From positions 1 through 46,732 of IMG/VR virus record IMGVR_UViG_3300045999_007840: 46,732 nucleotides of DNA; one strand, given 5' to 3'. The position numbers were made by a program, and so were the translations under genes. Under the pieces are notes generated by a model. It searched no databases, had not been told where the DNA came from, and worked only from the letters and a program-made list of their open reading frames with translations. This stretch comes from a virus. Of the stretch, positions 30,786 through 39,333 are shown in pieces (the stretch's first letter is position 1; each line of letters starts with the position of its first letter).

Positions 30786-33644
30786 TCACCCCCGAATCGT
30801 CACCACTCCACTCGCAGTGAGCTGTCGCATGATCATGCGGCCGGCGTTTTTGGTGAGTGTCGTGAGTGCCACCGAACCGCCAACCACCAGCCCGTTGTTT
30901 TGCTCGAGCGTTCCAAGTGTCACGGACTCGCCATCAAATGCCGCCAGCCCAAGTTCGCCCGAAATCACCTCGGCTGTCGCGCTGGTATTGCTGACCAGTG
31001 CACAGCAGGCAGCCTTGTCCGTCTCGTTGCTGCTGCCCGTCCTCACCACTCGCAGTGTACCGGCGGAAATGCCAAGATCAAGGCGAATCAGATCAGATCC
31101 ACGGCCCAGCCCATTGCCGATCTCAGCGGCGGCGGACGACGGAACGCCAATCATTAAATACCGTGGCAGATATTCCACCGCGTTTGCGGTCGTCCGCTCG
31201 CTGCGCCCCAGTTGTGCCGTGTAGGCTGCAGCAACCCGGAAGGATGAAACCTGCAGCCCACAGTAAATCACGCCAGAGCCCGCGCTAGTGATCGTGATCG
31301 CGCTGCCGGTTGCTGTCGCTGACAACTGGAATGTTCCGGCCTCATTGTCCGAGTCCAAAACGTAATAGTTGGTGCCGGCAGACAGCCCACCCGGCAACGT
31401 GCCAGTGGACTGCAGACGCACAATCTGACCAGTCCGAAAATCATGCCCACCCGAAGCCTTCAGACGATTCAGCGAGCCCAGCGGCGCGGCAGTTGTGGTG
31501 GTCGTGGAACTGGTAGTGGTTGTCGGCAGTGGTGTGTAAATCACCTCGACCGCAACAGGCACCCACTGGCGAAGCCCGTACCGAATATCTCCGGCGGCGT
31601 TGTCAATCGTCACGTCGTCCGTAGCCCCAGGCAGTCGCCCCAGAGTCCAGTTTGTCGGGTCCGCCCAGTTCCGCGGGCCAGTGGCTCGCTGACTGACTGA
31701 GACCGTGGCCACCGTCGAAATGTCGATTGCGTTCTGAGTGATCGCAAATGCCGGCAGCAACTGACTGGACAGACCACTGGTGAACGTAATCAGGTAACTC
31801 GTGGAATCGCTGGAGTACGTCACCACCACGTTGTCCACACTGCCAATTGCAGGCAACGTGGCCAGCAGTGTCCGCAGTGATGCGGCAGACGTCCCCACAG
31901 CCACGTAGAGCGGGCCCTGAGTTCCGAAGGACAAATAGAACCCACCTGAGACTGCAGAGCGGCTGACAGCAATCGTGGCGGTCTGCGTGCGTGCCACAAC
32001 GTGACTGCGATACACACTGGCGGACCCGGTTCCATTGCCTCCCAATGCAACCGCAGTCGGGACTGGCAACACTCGCGTTTTCTGGCTGGCAGCGTATGTC
32101 ACCAGCCATGGGCTGGCCTCTGTGCCAGATCCCGTGACTGATGTTCCACTCCCGATCAATCCATCAAACTGAGCCTCTACGGTCGCGGCTGAGGCGTTCC
32201 ACGCGATGGAGGCCGTCAGACCCTCAGGCAGTGTCAGTTTGAATGTTCCTGAGCTTGTGCGAGCCGGCACTGAGATTGCGTGCACGGCACCCGATGCGGA
32301 GCTTCCAGCGTCGTTGATTTTGCGGAGCGTGCCAGTGCCACCAACCTGCCGCAAACTGCCGTCGATTGCAGCTGCTGCGAGGTTCGTTGAATTGTCGATC
32401 AGGTGCACCAACTGCGGGTGGTAGAATGACCCCGGAGCGTAGGAGGCGGCGCCCCACGTCTCGGCGTTGCCGATGTGCTTTCCCACAATTCCAAGGAAGT
32501 CGCTGAAGTCGCTGAGGTCATTGAGGGCGTTTGCAGCAGCAGCAGCCACAGCAGCATAGGCAGCGTTTGCCGTGCTGTTGCTGTAATCCGGCTGAATGGT
32601 CCCGCCCGCGTTTGTGATTGTGGTCTGGCGGCCCTGATATTCCAGCGTGATGCTGTTGCCGGCCGTGAAGTCCAGCAGAAAATGGGCAGCGTATCCGCGG
32701 TTCGCGTTGCCGGAGAAATCCGTCGATACCGACAACTGCGCCGTCGGGTTGTTCAGGATTTTGAGTGCCGTTGCACCCACCACACTGCTGATCGAAATCG
32801 TCGGGCGTGAAGCGGACGTGTAGCCCGTGAAATCCAGAACATAGTGCGCACCGCGGACCCCGTCACCACTGGCCAGGATTCCGCCGTACACCTCTACGTT
32901 GTTTGTCGCCAGTGATTTGACGATTTGCCGAACGCGGGCGATGCCGTCATCAGATCGCACCGTCGCAGAATTGCCGTCGATTGTCAGACTGAATGAGGAA
33001 TTGGCCTCCACGCCCAGCATCCACACGTCATGCGGTCCAGCCTTGTACGGCGTCTGTTCTCGGACGTTGACCAGTCTGCCATTCTGCAGCGTCGTGGCGT
33101 CCATCACCACTGACACCGGGGCAGCGGCCAACTCGCCAATCCACTCCAGGTAAATTTCATCTGCCGTGGACGATCGGATTGTTGCGGATGCTGCTTTCCC
33201 GGTTGCCCCAGCAATTGCCGTCAGCAGACCAGCGGCATCGCCGTAGGTGATCGCACTGGTAATCACGCCGTTGATGGTCAGTTTGTACGTACCCGCTCGA
33301 GCCCCATTGAAACTCAACAGCGTGATTTGATTGACGGGTGTGGCCCCGAAGTCATTGCTCACTGTGACCGTTGGGCGAACGGCCATCGAAATGATGAAAT
33401 CGTCATCGTCCGGACCGGCGGCCACAACGTCCTGCCCATCGGCAGTGAATGCGATGTTGGCGAATTCCGGGGCGCCGGAATCCTGCAGCGTCTGAGCAAT
33501 CGTCGAGGCGTTCCACGTGCCGAATTTGAACACTCTGGACCCGCAACTGATTTCCACCTCCACCAGTCCGGCAGTACCCGGGGACAGCAGGCGGAGGATC
33601 TTCGGTTGCGGCAGTGCGTCACCGCGGAATTTATTCAGTGGCAT
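30786..33644 (-). CDS. Large tail protein with repeated beta domains, 952 aa
   Basis: A Ser/Thr/Ala/Gly-rich structural protein, the largest in the tail module. The first 350 residues contain repeating beta units (TYKLTINGVITSAITYGDA; FSLTIDGNSATVRSDDG). A helical Ala strip (AAYAAVAAAAANALNDLSDF) lies near residue 370. Near residue 706 is a Thr/Ser run (TTTTSSTTTTTAAP) like those in other virion proteins, followed by a domain with NWADPTNWTLGRLPGATDDV slightly before it. The C-terminal 200 residues look like a beta-helix or adhesin-type end. Probably a tail-tip or fibre protein exposed to the host. Confidence 0.7.
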   Translation of the reverse strand: MPLNKFRGDALPQPKILRLLSPGTAGLVEVEISCGSRVFKFGTWNASTIAQTLQDSGAPEFANIAFTADGQDVVAAGPDDDDFIISMAVRPTVTVSNDFGATPVNQITLLSFNGARAGTYKLTINGVITSAITYGDAAGLLTAIAGATGKAASATIRSSTADEIYLEWIGELAAAPVSVVMDATTLQNGRLVNVREQTPYKAGPHDVWMLGVEANSSFSLTIDGNSATVRSDDGIARVRQIVKSLATNNVEVYGGILASGDGVRGAHYVLDFTGYTSASRPTISISSVVGATALKILNNPTAQLSVSTDFSGNANRGYAAHFLLDFTAGNSITLEYQGRQTTITNAGGTIQPDYSNSTANAAYAAVAAAAANALNDLSDFSDFLGIVGKHIGNAETWGAASYAPGSFYHPQLVHLIDNSTNLAAAAIDGSLRQVGGTGTLRKINDAGSSASGAVHAISVPARTSSGTFKLTLPEGLTASIAWNASAATVEAQFDGLIGSGTSVTGSGTEASPWLVTYAASQKTRVLPVPTAVALGGNGTGSASVYRSHVVARTQTATIAVSRSAVSGGFYLSFGTQGPLYVAVGTSAASLRTLLATLPAIGSVDNVVVTYSSDSTSYLITFTSGLSSQLLPAFAITQNAIDISTVATVSVSQRATGPRNWADPTNWTLGRLPGATDDVTIDNAAGDIRYGLRQWVPVAVEVIYTPLPTTTTSSTTTTTAAPLGSLNRLKASGGHDFRTGQIVRLQSTGTLPGGLSAGTNYYVLDSDNEAGTFQLSATATGSAITITSAGSGVIYCGLQVSSFRVAAAYTAQLGRSERTTANAVEYLPRYLMIGVPSSAAAEIGNGLGRGSDLIRLDLGISAGTLRVVRTGSSNETDKAACCALVSNTSATAEVISGELGLAAFDGESVTLGTLEQNNGLVVGGSVALTTLTKNAGRMIMRQLTASGVVTIRG

Positions 33645-33652
33645 GGGATACC

Positions 33653-34675
33653 TCAGGTAAACAACAGATTGAAATCGAGTTTGCGCGGGATCAGATACTT
33701 GACGAAATGCAGATCAGATTTTTCCAACTTTTGTTTTAGCACCCATTCGTATTGCGGAGTTTCGTCGGGTGGCGCCACGTTTTTGTATTCACGAATTTGA
33801 TTTCCGTCTTTGTTGAGCGGAACGGGCTTTTGCACCGCTTTGCCGGCGGAGTCTGTTGCTGGCCTGCGGATCTCCTGAGTGTATGCTAGGATCTTCCGCG
33901 GCTGGCCAATCAGCGTTTGCTCCCATGGTGCATAAATTGGTTTCGGCGGAAAGTACTCGGTGAGTCCCTGATTCAGGTATTCGCTTCGCCAAGTCGATTC
34001 ACGATACATGAATTGCAGCGGCATTTCACGGTATTCGATTTCGCGTCCGTCAACCTCTGTGTACTGCGGAAGTGACAGCCGAATGCCTCGCATTTTGAGC
34101 GTCTCAGGTGCAGCAATAAAGCCGTCCAGTTCGACCGGATCAGAGTTCACGCACACATTCGCGAACTGTCCCAGCCACTGCGGAATTTGCGTGACGTATC
34201 GCGTTCCGGAGAACACCAGAATCTGTTCCTCGCGAACGATGCCGATCAGTGCTTCGCCGGCGGTGTTTACCAGTGGGTTGCCCTCGCCGTCAATCTCGGC
34301 CGGCACCTCATCAAAGTCCGTTTCCACCTCAAATTTCAGCGGGCGCCGAAGGGGGTTCGGGTCGCTGGTTGTCCCTCGTCCGGTGCCAACTCTCAGCACC
34401 AACTCAACCACCGCCTGGCAGTGCTCGCTGTTGGCGATTTTTTCGATCTTCAATCGCTCGACGTAGTATCCGGTTGAGCGGTAAATGCCCGGCGACAGAT
34501 CCGGAAACAATGAGGCGCAGAGGTCCTCGGACATATCCGCCTGATCGGTCAGGCAGATCAGATTCCAGTATTCTGTTACGCGGCGTTCTGGCGTGCCGTC
34601 CTGAGGATACGTCAGTTCGCCGTCTCGCTGGTGGGCGAGTTCGCGGCGCCAAAGTCTGGCCTGTGGCAGTGCCAT
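33653..34675 (-). CDS. Hypothetical tail protein, 340 aa
   Basis: Directly downstream of the tape measure gene (their stop and start share one base), the place of distal tail or baseplate hub proteins in siphoviruses. The sequence is mixed alpha/beta with YWNLICLTDQADMSEDLCAS, GYYVERLKIEKIANSEHCQA and a C-terminal Tyr/Lys-rich part. I see no diagnostic Dit or Tal motif. Function is inferred from gene order. Confidence 0.6.
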   Translation of the reverse strand: MALPQARLWRRELAHQRDGELTYPQDGTPERRVTEYWNLICLTDQADMSEDLCASLFPDLSPGIYRSTGYYVERLKIEKIANSEHCQAVVELVLRVGTGRGTTSDPNPLRRPLKFEVETDFDEVPAEIDGEGNPLVNTAGEALIGIVREEQILVFSGTRYVTQIPQWLGQFANVCVNSDPVELDGFIAAPETLKMRGIRLSLPQYTEVDGREIEYREMPLQFMYRESTWRSEYLNQGLTEYFPPKPIYAPWEQTLIGQPRKILAYTQEIRRPATDSAGKAVQKPVPLNKDGNQIREYKNVAPPDETPQYEWVLKQKLEKSDLHFVKYLIPRKLDFNLLFT

Positions 34676-36864
34676 TATCTGCGGCTCCCTCTGATCACGA
34701 CTGCATTCTGCCGGGTCTCGCGGCGGGTCCGCTCAAACTCATCCTCAAGCGTCCCTTCGAGCGATTTCACGGCCTCAGTGGTTTCGTCCTGTGCGGCCTG
34801 CTGATTCAGCGATTCGTAGATCGCTCGCTGACCCTCCTGCGTGCGTTTGTCCACAGCGTCGACGAATGCAGCCCGCTCTTGCTGAACTGCGGTCACGTTG
34901 CGGCGCACCTGGGTGGCCAGCTGGTTGCCCGGTGAGGTTCCGCCGGGCTGGGTCGGATCAATCTGTGAGATCTGTTTTTGGTCCTTTTTCAAGACCTCGC
35001 TGCGGGCCTTTGCCTGATCCACTGCGGTCTGCAGCTCGAGCTGAACAGCCTGCACCTCGGCGGCGTAGGCCTGCCGCTCCGCCTCGTATGCGGCCTGTCG
35101 CTGATCTTCTTCGGCTCGGACCATCTGATTCAGTTTTTCGACGTTGCTGATTCGCTGCGGAACGTCACGCCCCACCATGCTATTTGCCCAGTCGGTCAGC
35201 TCCTGAATTTTGTCGCGGATCATTGCCACCGCGGAGGCCGGAGCCAGCGTGATGTTGTTCCACAACTGAGCCCAGATTTCGCGAATCGTGATGCCCATTT
35301 CATTCATCCCGGATCGGATGTTGATCAATCCGATTTGAATAGCGGCCCACGCTGAGGACATGGCCAACTCAAGAGCCCCTTCGAGGTCACCAGATCGGAC
35401 CATGTCCACAACCTGCTGGAATGCCGGGGTGAACGTCGTCAGCATCGTGTTGGCCATGCCCTGCAGGTTGACGTCAGCCCCTGCGATTGCCACGCCAGCA
35501 GCCGCCAGAACCACCGGGATTGCAATCCACGGATTCAACATCAGAGTGACCGCAGAACCCAGTAGGCCAGCGGCTGCCGTTGCGATCGCAAAAACCTTCG
35601 TGACGATTGCCACAGCCAGGCCGGCAGCCGCAGCCACCACAGCCAGAGACGACAGGATTTTTGCTGTCGCGATCAGGGCCACGCCAGCGGTGAACACGAC
35701 AGCGGTGAGCTTCAGAGCGTAGACGATCAGCTGCTGATTCTGTGCGATCCATCCAGTGATTCTTCCGGTGAGATCGGTGATGTACGTGCCGAATTGCTCG
35801 AGCATCGGAGACAGTGCAGTCCCGATTGCGATCGCGGCCCCCTCGATTGCTGAGGTGAATCGTCGCCACACTCCGCCGGGTCCGGCGTCCATCTGGTTGG
35901 CCGTTCGCTCTGCTGTGCCACCAGCACTCATGAGGGCCTGCGAAAGCCTCTCAGTTTCGGCGGCGGTGTTTGCAATCACCGTCGCTCCGGTGATACCCAA
36001 CAGGCCGAATGCCTCATTCATTTTGGCGATGCGCTGGCCACTGGGTAGGCCATTGGTTGCCCTAGCCAGTTCGCCCATGACGGTAACCAGCGGCCGGAGA
36101 TTGCCGGCGGCGTCCAAAAATTCCACCCCAAATAACTGCCGCATTTTGTCGGCCTCTGCGGCCGTGATCGTCCCAAGGCGGCGGAGTGCGGTTCCGGCGT
36201 TGCTGCCCTGAATGCCCACGTTTCCAAGTGTGCCAAGGATCGCGACTGTATCCTCGAGGGACATTCCGAGATCCGCGGCAACCGGGCCAGCATAGCTGAG
36301 AGCCTCGCCGAGCTGGTCCACCGAATTGAACGTGGCGTTTGCCGCCAGCGTCAAGACGTCAGCCACGCGGGTGGCGTGCTCGGCTCCGAGCGAAAACTGG
36401 CGGAGCGTGGCAGCCATGATCCCAGCCGACATGACAGCATCAGTCCCGCTGGCTCGTGAGAGATTTAGCACCGCGGCGGTCATTGTGTCGATCTCGTCCG
36501 GAGAGAAACCGGCCCTCCCGAGTTCGCCCATCAGCTGAGCCACCTGCACCGCCGTGAATGACGTGGTCCGCCCCAGCTCGAGGGCTGTTTCGCGGAGCTG
36601 ATCGAGCTGTGCTCCAGTGGCCTGCGAGACCGCTCCAGTCATCCGAATCGCATCGTCAAACTGGATCAGCTGAGCCACTGGCAAAGCAGTGGCTGCGAGC
36701 CCACCAAACCCCGCAGCGAATGCAGTTCGGCCAATGTTCTGGACCCTTGCACCGAACTGCCGCAGGCGGCGTTCTGCCACCGTCAGACCGCGCTTGAGCG
36801 GGTTGTCCTCGAGGAAGAATTCCACGAATGCCCGGCCCGCTCGTACTGATCGACTCGATGCCAT
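34675..36864 (-). CDS. Tail tape measure protein, 729 aa
   Basis: Determines tail length and probably helps DNA entry. It begins with a basic, helical region (VAERRLRQFGARVQNIGRTA), then the TP901-type core: FDDAIRMTGAVSQATGAQLD, ETALELGRTTSFTAVQVAQL, ELGRAGFSPDEID and ALSYAGPVAADLGMSLEDTV. Hydrophobic membrane-like stretches lie at about residues 395-455 (TAVVFTAGVALIATAKI; VVAAAGLAVAIV; ATAAAGLLGSAVTL). The C-terminal 200 residues are coiled coil. At about 0.15 nm per residue the tail would be near 110 nm. It starts ten bases after the stop of the frameshifted chaperone. Confidence 0.92.
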   Translation of the reverse strand: MASSRSVRAGRAFVEFFLEDNPLKRGLTVAERRLRQFGARVQNIGRTAFAAGFGGLAATALPVAQLIQFDDAIRMTGAVSQATGAQLDQLRETALELGRTTSFTAVQVAQLMGELGRAGFSPDEIDTMTAAVLNLSRASGTDAVMSAGIMAATLRQFSLGAEHATRVADVLTLAANATFNSVDQLGEALSYAGPVAADLGMSLEDTVAILGTLGNVGIQGSNAGTALRRLGTITAAEADKMRQLFGVEFLDAAGNLRPLVTVMGELARATNGLPSGQRIAKMNEAFGLLGITGATVIANTAAETERLSQALMSAGGTAERTANQMDAGPGGVWRRFTSAIEGAAIAIGTALSPMLEQFGTYITDLTGRITGWIAQNQQLIVYALKLTAVVFTAGVALIATAKILSSLAVVAAAAGLAVAIVTKVFAIATAAAGLLGSAVTLMLNPWIAIPVVLAAAGVAIAGADVNLQGMANTMLTTFTPAFQQVVDMVRSGDLEGALELAMSSAWAAIQIGLINIRSGMNEMGITIREIWAQLWNNITLAPASAVAMIRDKIQELTDWANSMVGRDVPQRISNVEKLNQMVRAEEDQRQAAYEAERQAYAAEVQAVQLELQTAVDQAKARSEVLKKDQKQISQIDPTQPGGTSPGNQLATQVRRNVTAVQQERAAFVDAVDKRTQEGQRAIYESLNQQAAQDETTEAVKSLEGTLEDEFERTRRETRQNAVVIRGSRR

Positions 36865-36873
36865 TCGTGAACC

Positions 36874-37044
36874 TCACAACCACCGCAAAAACGGACTGAC
36901 CTCAGGTTTTGGCGGCTTTGGTTTTTCGATTTTGTACGGATTGAATCTGAGCATGTCACCGGGCCGTTTCGACCACACGTCCACAGTCACAGCCATGACC
37001 GAAGAAACCTTGTCCCACTCCTCACACCGGCGGGCCCGATCCAT
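36874..37044 (-). CDS. Downstream (T-part) frame of the tail assembly chaperone
   Basis: A 56-codon open frame from ATG 37044 that is really the 3' part of a longer start-less frame open from at least 37269. Its translation upstream of the ATG reads ELVYAAAGRLGLSPDPYTWR leading to ELDTMDRARRCEEWDK, typical of chaperone C-terminal halves; the end is basic and Pro-rich (KIEKPKPPKPEVSPF). It is most likely made only as the -1 frameshift fusion described for 36874-37547, not alone. Confidence 0.6.
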   Translation of the reverse strand: MDRARRCEEWDKVSSVMAVTVDVWSKRPGDMLRFNPYKIEKPKPPKPEVSPFLRWL

Positions 37045-37547
37045 GGTATCGAGTTCCCGCCAGGTGTAAGGATCGGGGCTTAGTCCGAGCCTTCCGGCTG
37101 CGGCGTAGACGAGTTCCCAGGGCTCAAATCCATCGAGAGGATCTCCCGCGTCATCTCGCTCACCAGATCCGTCGCCGTGATCCTCTGAGCGAGAGTCTGC
37201 CGTCCTGCCTGTACTGTCTCGATCGCCTTCTCCAGTGCGGCGGCCATCTCTGGTTCGCCGCTTGATTGGAAAAAATCGCGAAGACTCTCATTCACTCCGC
37301 GGATCAGAGTTGCGACGTCGGCCCCGGTGGCAATCTCCGCCAGTTCCTCCTGCTGTGCCTCAGTCTGCAGACCGTAGAATTCGCAGACCACTGGCCAGCA
37401 AACATCAGACTGCCCGAGAAACTGGGCGAAGACCTTCACGTCACGACTCAACAGGTCGATGCCATGAATCCGTTTGATGCGTCGCAACAGCCCGAGCGTG
37501 GCTTCGCACTCGAGCTGGCGGCCGCGCTTCAGTTTAACCTGCGGCAC
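36874..37547 (-). CDS. Tail assembly chaperone GT-type fusion made by -1 frameshift, about 224 aa
   Basis: Reading starts at ATG 37547, uses 93 codons in frame 0, slips back one base on TTTTTTC (37269-37275, read as GAT TTT TTC) and continues 131 codons to the stop at 36874. The -1 frame has no stop in this span and, after an Arg/Asp/Gly-rich hydrophilic linker, gives a well-formed helical domain. In lambda and most siphoviruses, proteins G and GT are produced this way between the tail tube and tape measure genes, and coat the tape measure during assembly. Gene order here is exactly that. Confidence 0.8.
37080..37547 (-). CDS. Tail assembly chaperone (G-type), 155 aa
   Basis: The unshifted product. 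It is helical and acidic in the second half: RGRQLECEATLGLLRRIKRI, VFAQFLGQSDVCWPVVCEFY, EAQQEELAEIATGADVATLI and SGEPEMAAALEKAIETVQAG. No catalytic motif is expected. It lies between the tail tube protein and the tape measure gene, and overlaps a 64-aa gene by 14 bases. The frameshift site TTTTTTC lies at codons 91-93. Confidence 0.82.
   Translation of the reverse strand: MPQVKLKRGRQLECEATLGLLRRIKRIHGIDLLSRDVKVFAQFLGQSDVCWPVVCEFYGLQTEAQQEELAEIATGADVATLIRGVNESLRDFFQSSGEPEMAAALEKAIETVQAGRQTLAQRITATDLVSEMTREILSMDLSPGNSSTPQPEGSD
37269..37275 (-). promoter_or_regulatory. -1 ribosomal frameshift site TTTTTTC
   Basis: The heptamer is in the correct phase (T TTT TTC) and fits X-XXY-YYZ, allowing both tRNAs to re-pair after a one-base slip. 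It is placed where the -1 frame stays open to the end of the second half. Downstream is GC-rich and may form a stimulatory stem; none was modelled. Confidence 0.78.
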
Positions 37548-37728
37548 TGTCGCCCTCCTTCACCGCAGCAGACGCCTGAGCAATCTGCTGCTGAATGAAA
37601 TTCGGGTCTGCAATTTTGGCTGCTCCATACTCGCGAGCTTCCTCGAGAGTCATGAATGGGATAGCCGTGAATGACTGCAAACTGCCGTCGGCGTTGCGAA
37701 CAAAATGCACGGTTGGCTGAGGTTTCAT
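37534..37728 (-). CDS. Small tail-region protein, 64 aa
   Basis: ATG 37728 has GGGGGAG seven bases upstream. The product starts with a beta hairpin-like segment (PTVHFVRNADGSLQSFTAIP) and ends with a helix (TLEEAREYGAAKIADPNFIQ followed by QQIAQASAAV). It overlaps the chaperone gene by 14 bases. Small proteins are common between tail tube and chaperone genes; I do not know its function. Confidence 0.6.
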   Translation of the reverse strand: MKPQPTVHFVRNADGSLQSFTAIPFMTLEEAREYGAAKIADPNFIQQQIAQASAAVKEGDSAAG

Positions 37729-37769
37729 CGTTGCTCCCCCGAGAGCGTGAAACGGATTCAAAAATCAAA

Positions 37770-38240
37770 TCAGGTAGTCGTGGTCGTCGGTGCAGCAATC
37801 GTCTGGAACGTCGGCTGGTACGTGCTCACGGCTGCGGGCTGCAGCGTGAATTCGACCGAATTGAACGCGGCCAGATCGCTGGGCTTTGGTGCCGATGTCA
37901 CAACCATGTCTGCAAAAACACCCTTTGTCCCTGCGGTTGCAATAGCTCCATCCATGTCGGCCACTGCAATCGGCGTCCCGTTGCGGTATGCGGTCCACAG
38001 AATCGCCTGTGCTGCGTCGTCCGGATCGTAGGTGCAGGCCACGGTGTAGGACAGCGTGCGTTTCCCAACTCCATGCGTGGTGAATTCGCCGCGTCGGTTG
38101 GTCACGTCAGCAACCGCTCGCGAATCCTCCATTCCGATGGATTCAGTCAGGTCAACCTCGGACCACGTGATTGACGTGCCAGCCTGATGCAGTGTGGCCG
38201 AAACGTAAAATTTGCCGCGAAGGCCGTGTTTGTATGCCAT
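37770..38240 (-). CDS. Major tail (tube) protein with Thr-run C terminus, 156 aa
   Basis: The size and position (before the chaperone and tape measure, after the gp10-like protein) mark it as the tail tube subunit. The sequence is beta-rich: GLRGKFYVSATLHQAGTSIT, VADVTNRRGEFTTHGVGKRT and LSYTVACTYDPDDAAQAILW, with ADMDGAIATAGTKGVFADMV resembling tube-protein strands. The protein ends AAPTTTTT, the same type of Thr run found in three other virion proteins; on a tube subunit it would be displayed many times along the tail. Confidence 0.8.
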   Translation of the reverse strand: MAYKHGLRGKFYVSATLHQAGTSITWSEVDLTESIGMEDSRAVADVTNRRGEFTTHGVGKRTLSYTVACTYDPDDAAQAILWTAYRNGTPIAVADMDGAIATAGTKGVFADMVVTSAPKPSDLAAFNSVEFTLQPAAVSTYQPTFQTIAAPTTTTT

Positions 38241-38905
38241 CAGAATATGTCCCTAAAAATCCTCGGAATCTGTCGATCAATTGCCGTATCGAATGCCGGT
38301 CGCATGTATGGCCGCGGAGCCACGGTAACCGGCTTTTTTTCAAACGATGCTCGCACCTTGTTTTCTTCAGCCAGAAACCACCGCGGCCGGTATGCCACAG
38401 TGGTCCCACCATACTCCAGCAGCCCTGGGATGTCTTTGTTGTCGAAGATGATCGGGCCAATAACAACTGAGGCCAGATTCGGTTCGACAATGAACAGGAT
38501 CAGGTCACGAAAGCGGCTGAAAATCTTGCCACTGAACGTGTAATCCTTGCGGTAGTTCGGCGGTGAATTCGGGGCCGAAATTGTCTGCGGCCATGGCTGC
38601 ACAATGTCTTTCAGTTCCGCGTCTTGAGCTTTGCGAGCACCGGGCAAAAATCGCCCGCGTTTGTCGCGCTTGAGCTCGAATCTGTCGAGACCCACAAGTT
38701 CCTTAATTTCCTGCGGCAACTCATCCGCTCGCAGGTCCCGTTTCGGCTCCAGCGAGTTGCGAGCCACTCGCATGACGTAGGCCCCGAACGTGGCGAGGCG
38801 GCGGCGGGCCACCTTGTCCAGGCGGCTCACGATCGCGGGACGATCCAGAAACAGGGTCTTCGCCTGTTTCACGGTCATCCGTAAACCGAATTCCTCCACG
38901 CTCAT
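38240..38905 (-). CDS. HK97 gp10-like neck/tail completion protein, 221 aa
   Basis: ATG 38905 is used because it overlaps the upstream stop by ATGA; the frame is open further. A helical N-terminal part (RPAIVSRLDKVARRRLATFG followed by YVMRVARNSL) is followed by an insert and a C-terminal beta part with IPGLLEYGGTT and APRPYMRPAFDTAIDRQIPR, the G..P-R-PF-rP-A block of HK97 gp10-family proteins. It should join head and tail. Its stop shares a base with the tail tube start. Confidence 0.72.
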   Translation of the reverse strand: MSVEEFGLRMTVKQAKTLFLDRPAIVSRLDKVARRRLATFGAYVMRVARNSLEPKRDLRADELPQEIKELVGLDRFELKRDKRGRFLPGARKAQDAELKDIVQPWPQTISAPNSPPNYRKDYTFSGKIFSRFRDLILFIVEPNLASVVIGPIIFDNKDIPGLLEYGGTTVAYRPRWFLAEENKVRASFEKKPVTVAPRPYMRPAFDTAIDRQIPRIFRDIF

Positions 38906-39255
38906 TGCCACTGCCTCGAGGTGTAGACCTTCGCCGAATTGTCGTTGTTCCACCACTGCCAATGTCTGCCAGTCGTTGCCGACTCACAGACTCGATACTC
39001 AATTTCATCCACCGTGATCAGATCACCAATCTGTAGATCCTCGCCGCAAACATCGAGGCCGATGATCCACAGCTGCTCATTCGAGTCCACAGTGAAATCA
39101 CCACCGAACGACTGTAGATTCTTGCGGCTGCTCACCTTGGTGATCAGTATGTTCGCCGCAATCGTTTCATCGCCTCGCGTGATCGTCGCAGTGTCGCCAG
39201 CCACGGATTTTATCCGTGTTCTGACGTGCTCTGCGGCTTCAGTTCGGCGGCTCAT
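38902..39255 (-). CDS. Head closure/completion-like protein, 117 aa
   Basis: A beta-rich protein: DTATITRGDETIAANILITK, ANQLW-like WIIGLDVCGEDLQIGDLITV and a final RVCESATTGRHWQWWNNDNS. The ending, with Trp residues and a basic tail, resembles head-closure proteins that precede gp10-like proteins. ATG 39255 is ten bases after the U-tract of an intrinsic terminator, so it must be expressed by read-through or another promoter. The ribosome-binding site is weak (GAG). Confidence 0.6.
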   Translation of the reverse strand: MSRRTEAAEHVRTRIKSVAGDTATITRGDETIAANILITKVSSRKNLQSFGGDFTVDSNEQLWIIGLDVCGEDLQIGDLITVDEIEYRVCESATTGRHWQWWNNDNSAKVYTSRQWQ

Positions 39256-39264
39256 TGTGGTCTC

Positions 39265-39302
39265 AAAAAAAGCAGGCTGCAGGCTTTCGCACTGCAACCT
39301 GC
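39265..39302 (-). terminator. Intrinsic terminator after the head genes
   Basis: Minus strand GCAGGTTGCAG and CTGCAGCCTGC make an 11-bp stem with one G-U pair and a 9-base loop, followed directly by seven T. It lies 31 bases after the decoration-like gene and just before the neck genes. It probably reduces downstream transcription so that capsid proteins are made in excess over neck and tail proteins. Confidence 0.85.
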
Positions 39303-39333
39303 GGAGGGGTTGTTCGTTCGATCAATTGGTTGA

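Noticed and set aside
37110-37125. CCTGGGAAC as the frameshift site in the tail chaperone
   Set aside because: A one-base slip would not keep tRNA pairing; the in-phase TTTTTTC upstream fits the rule fully.
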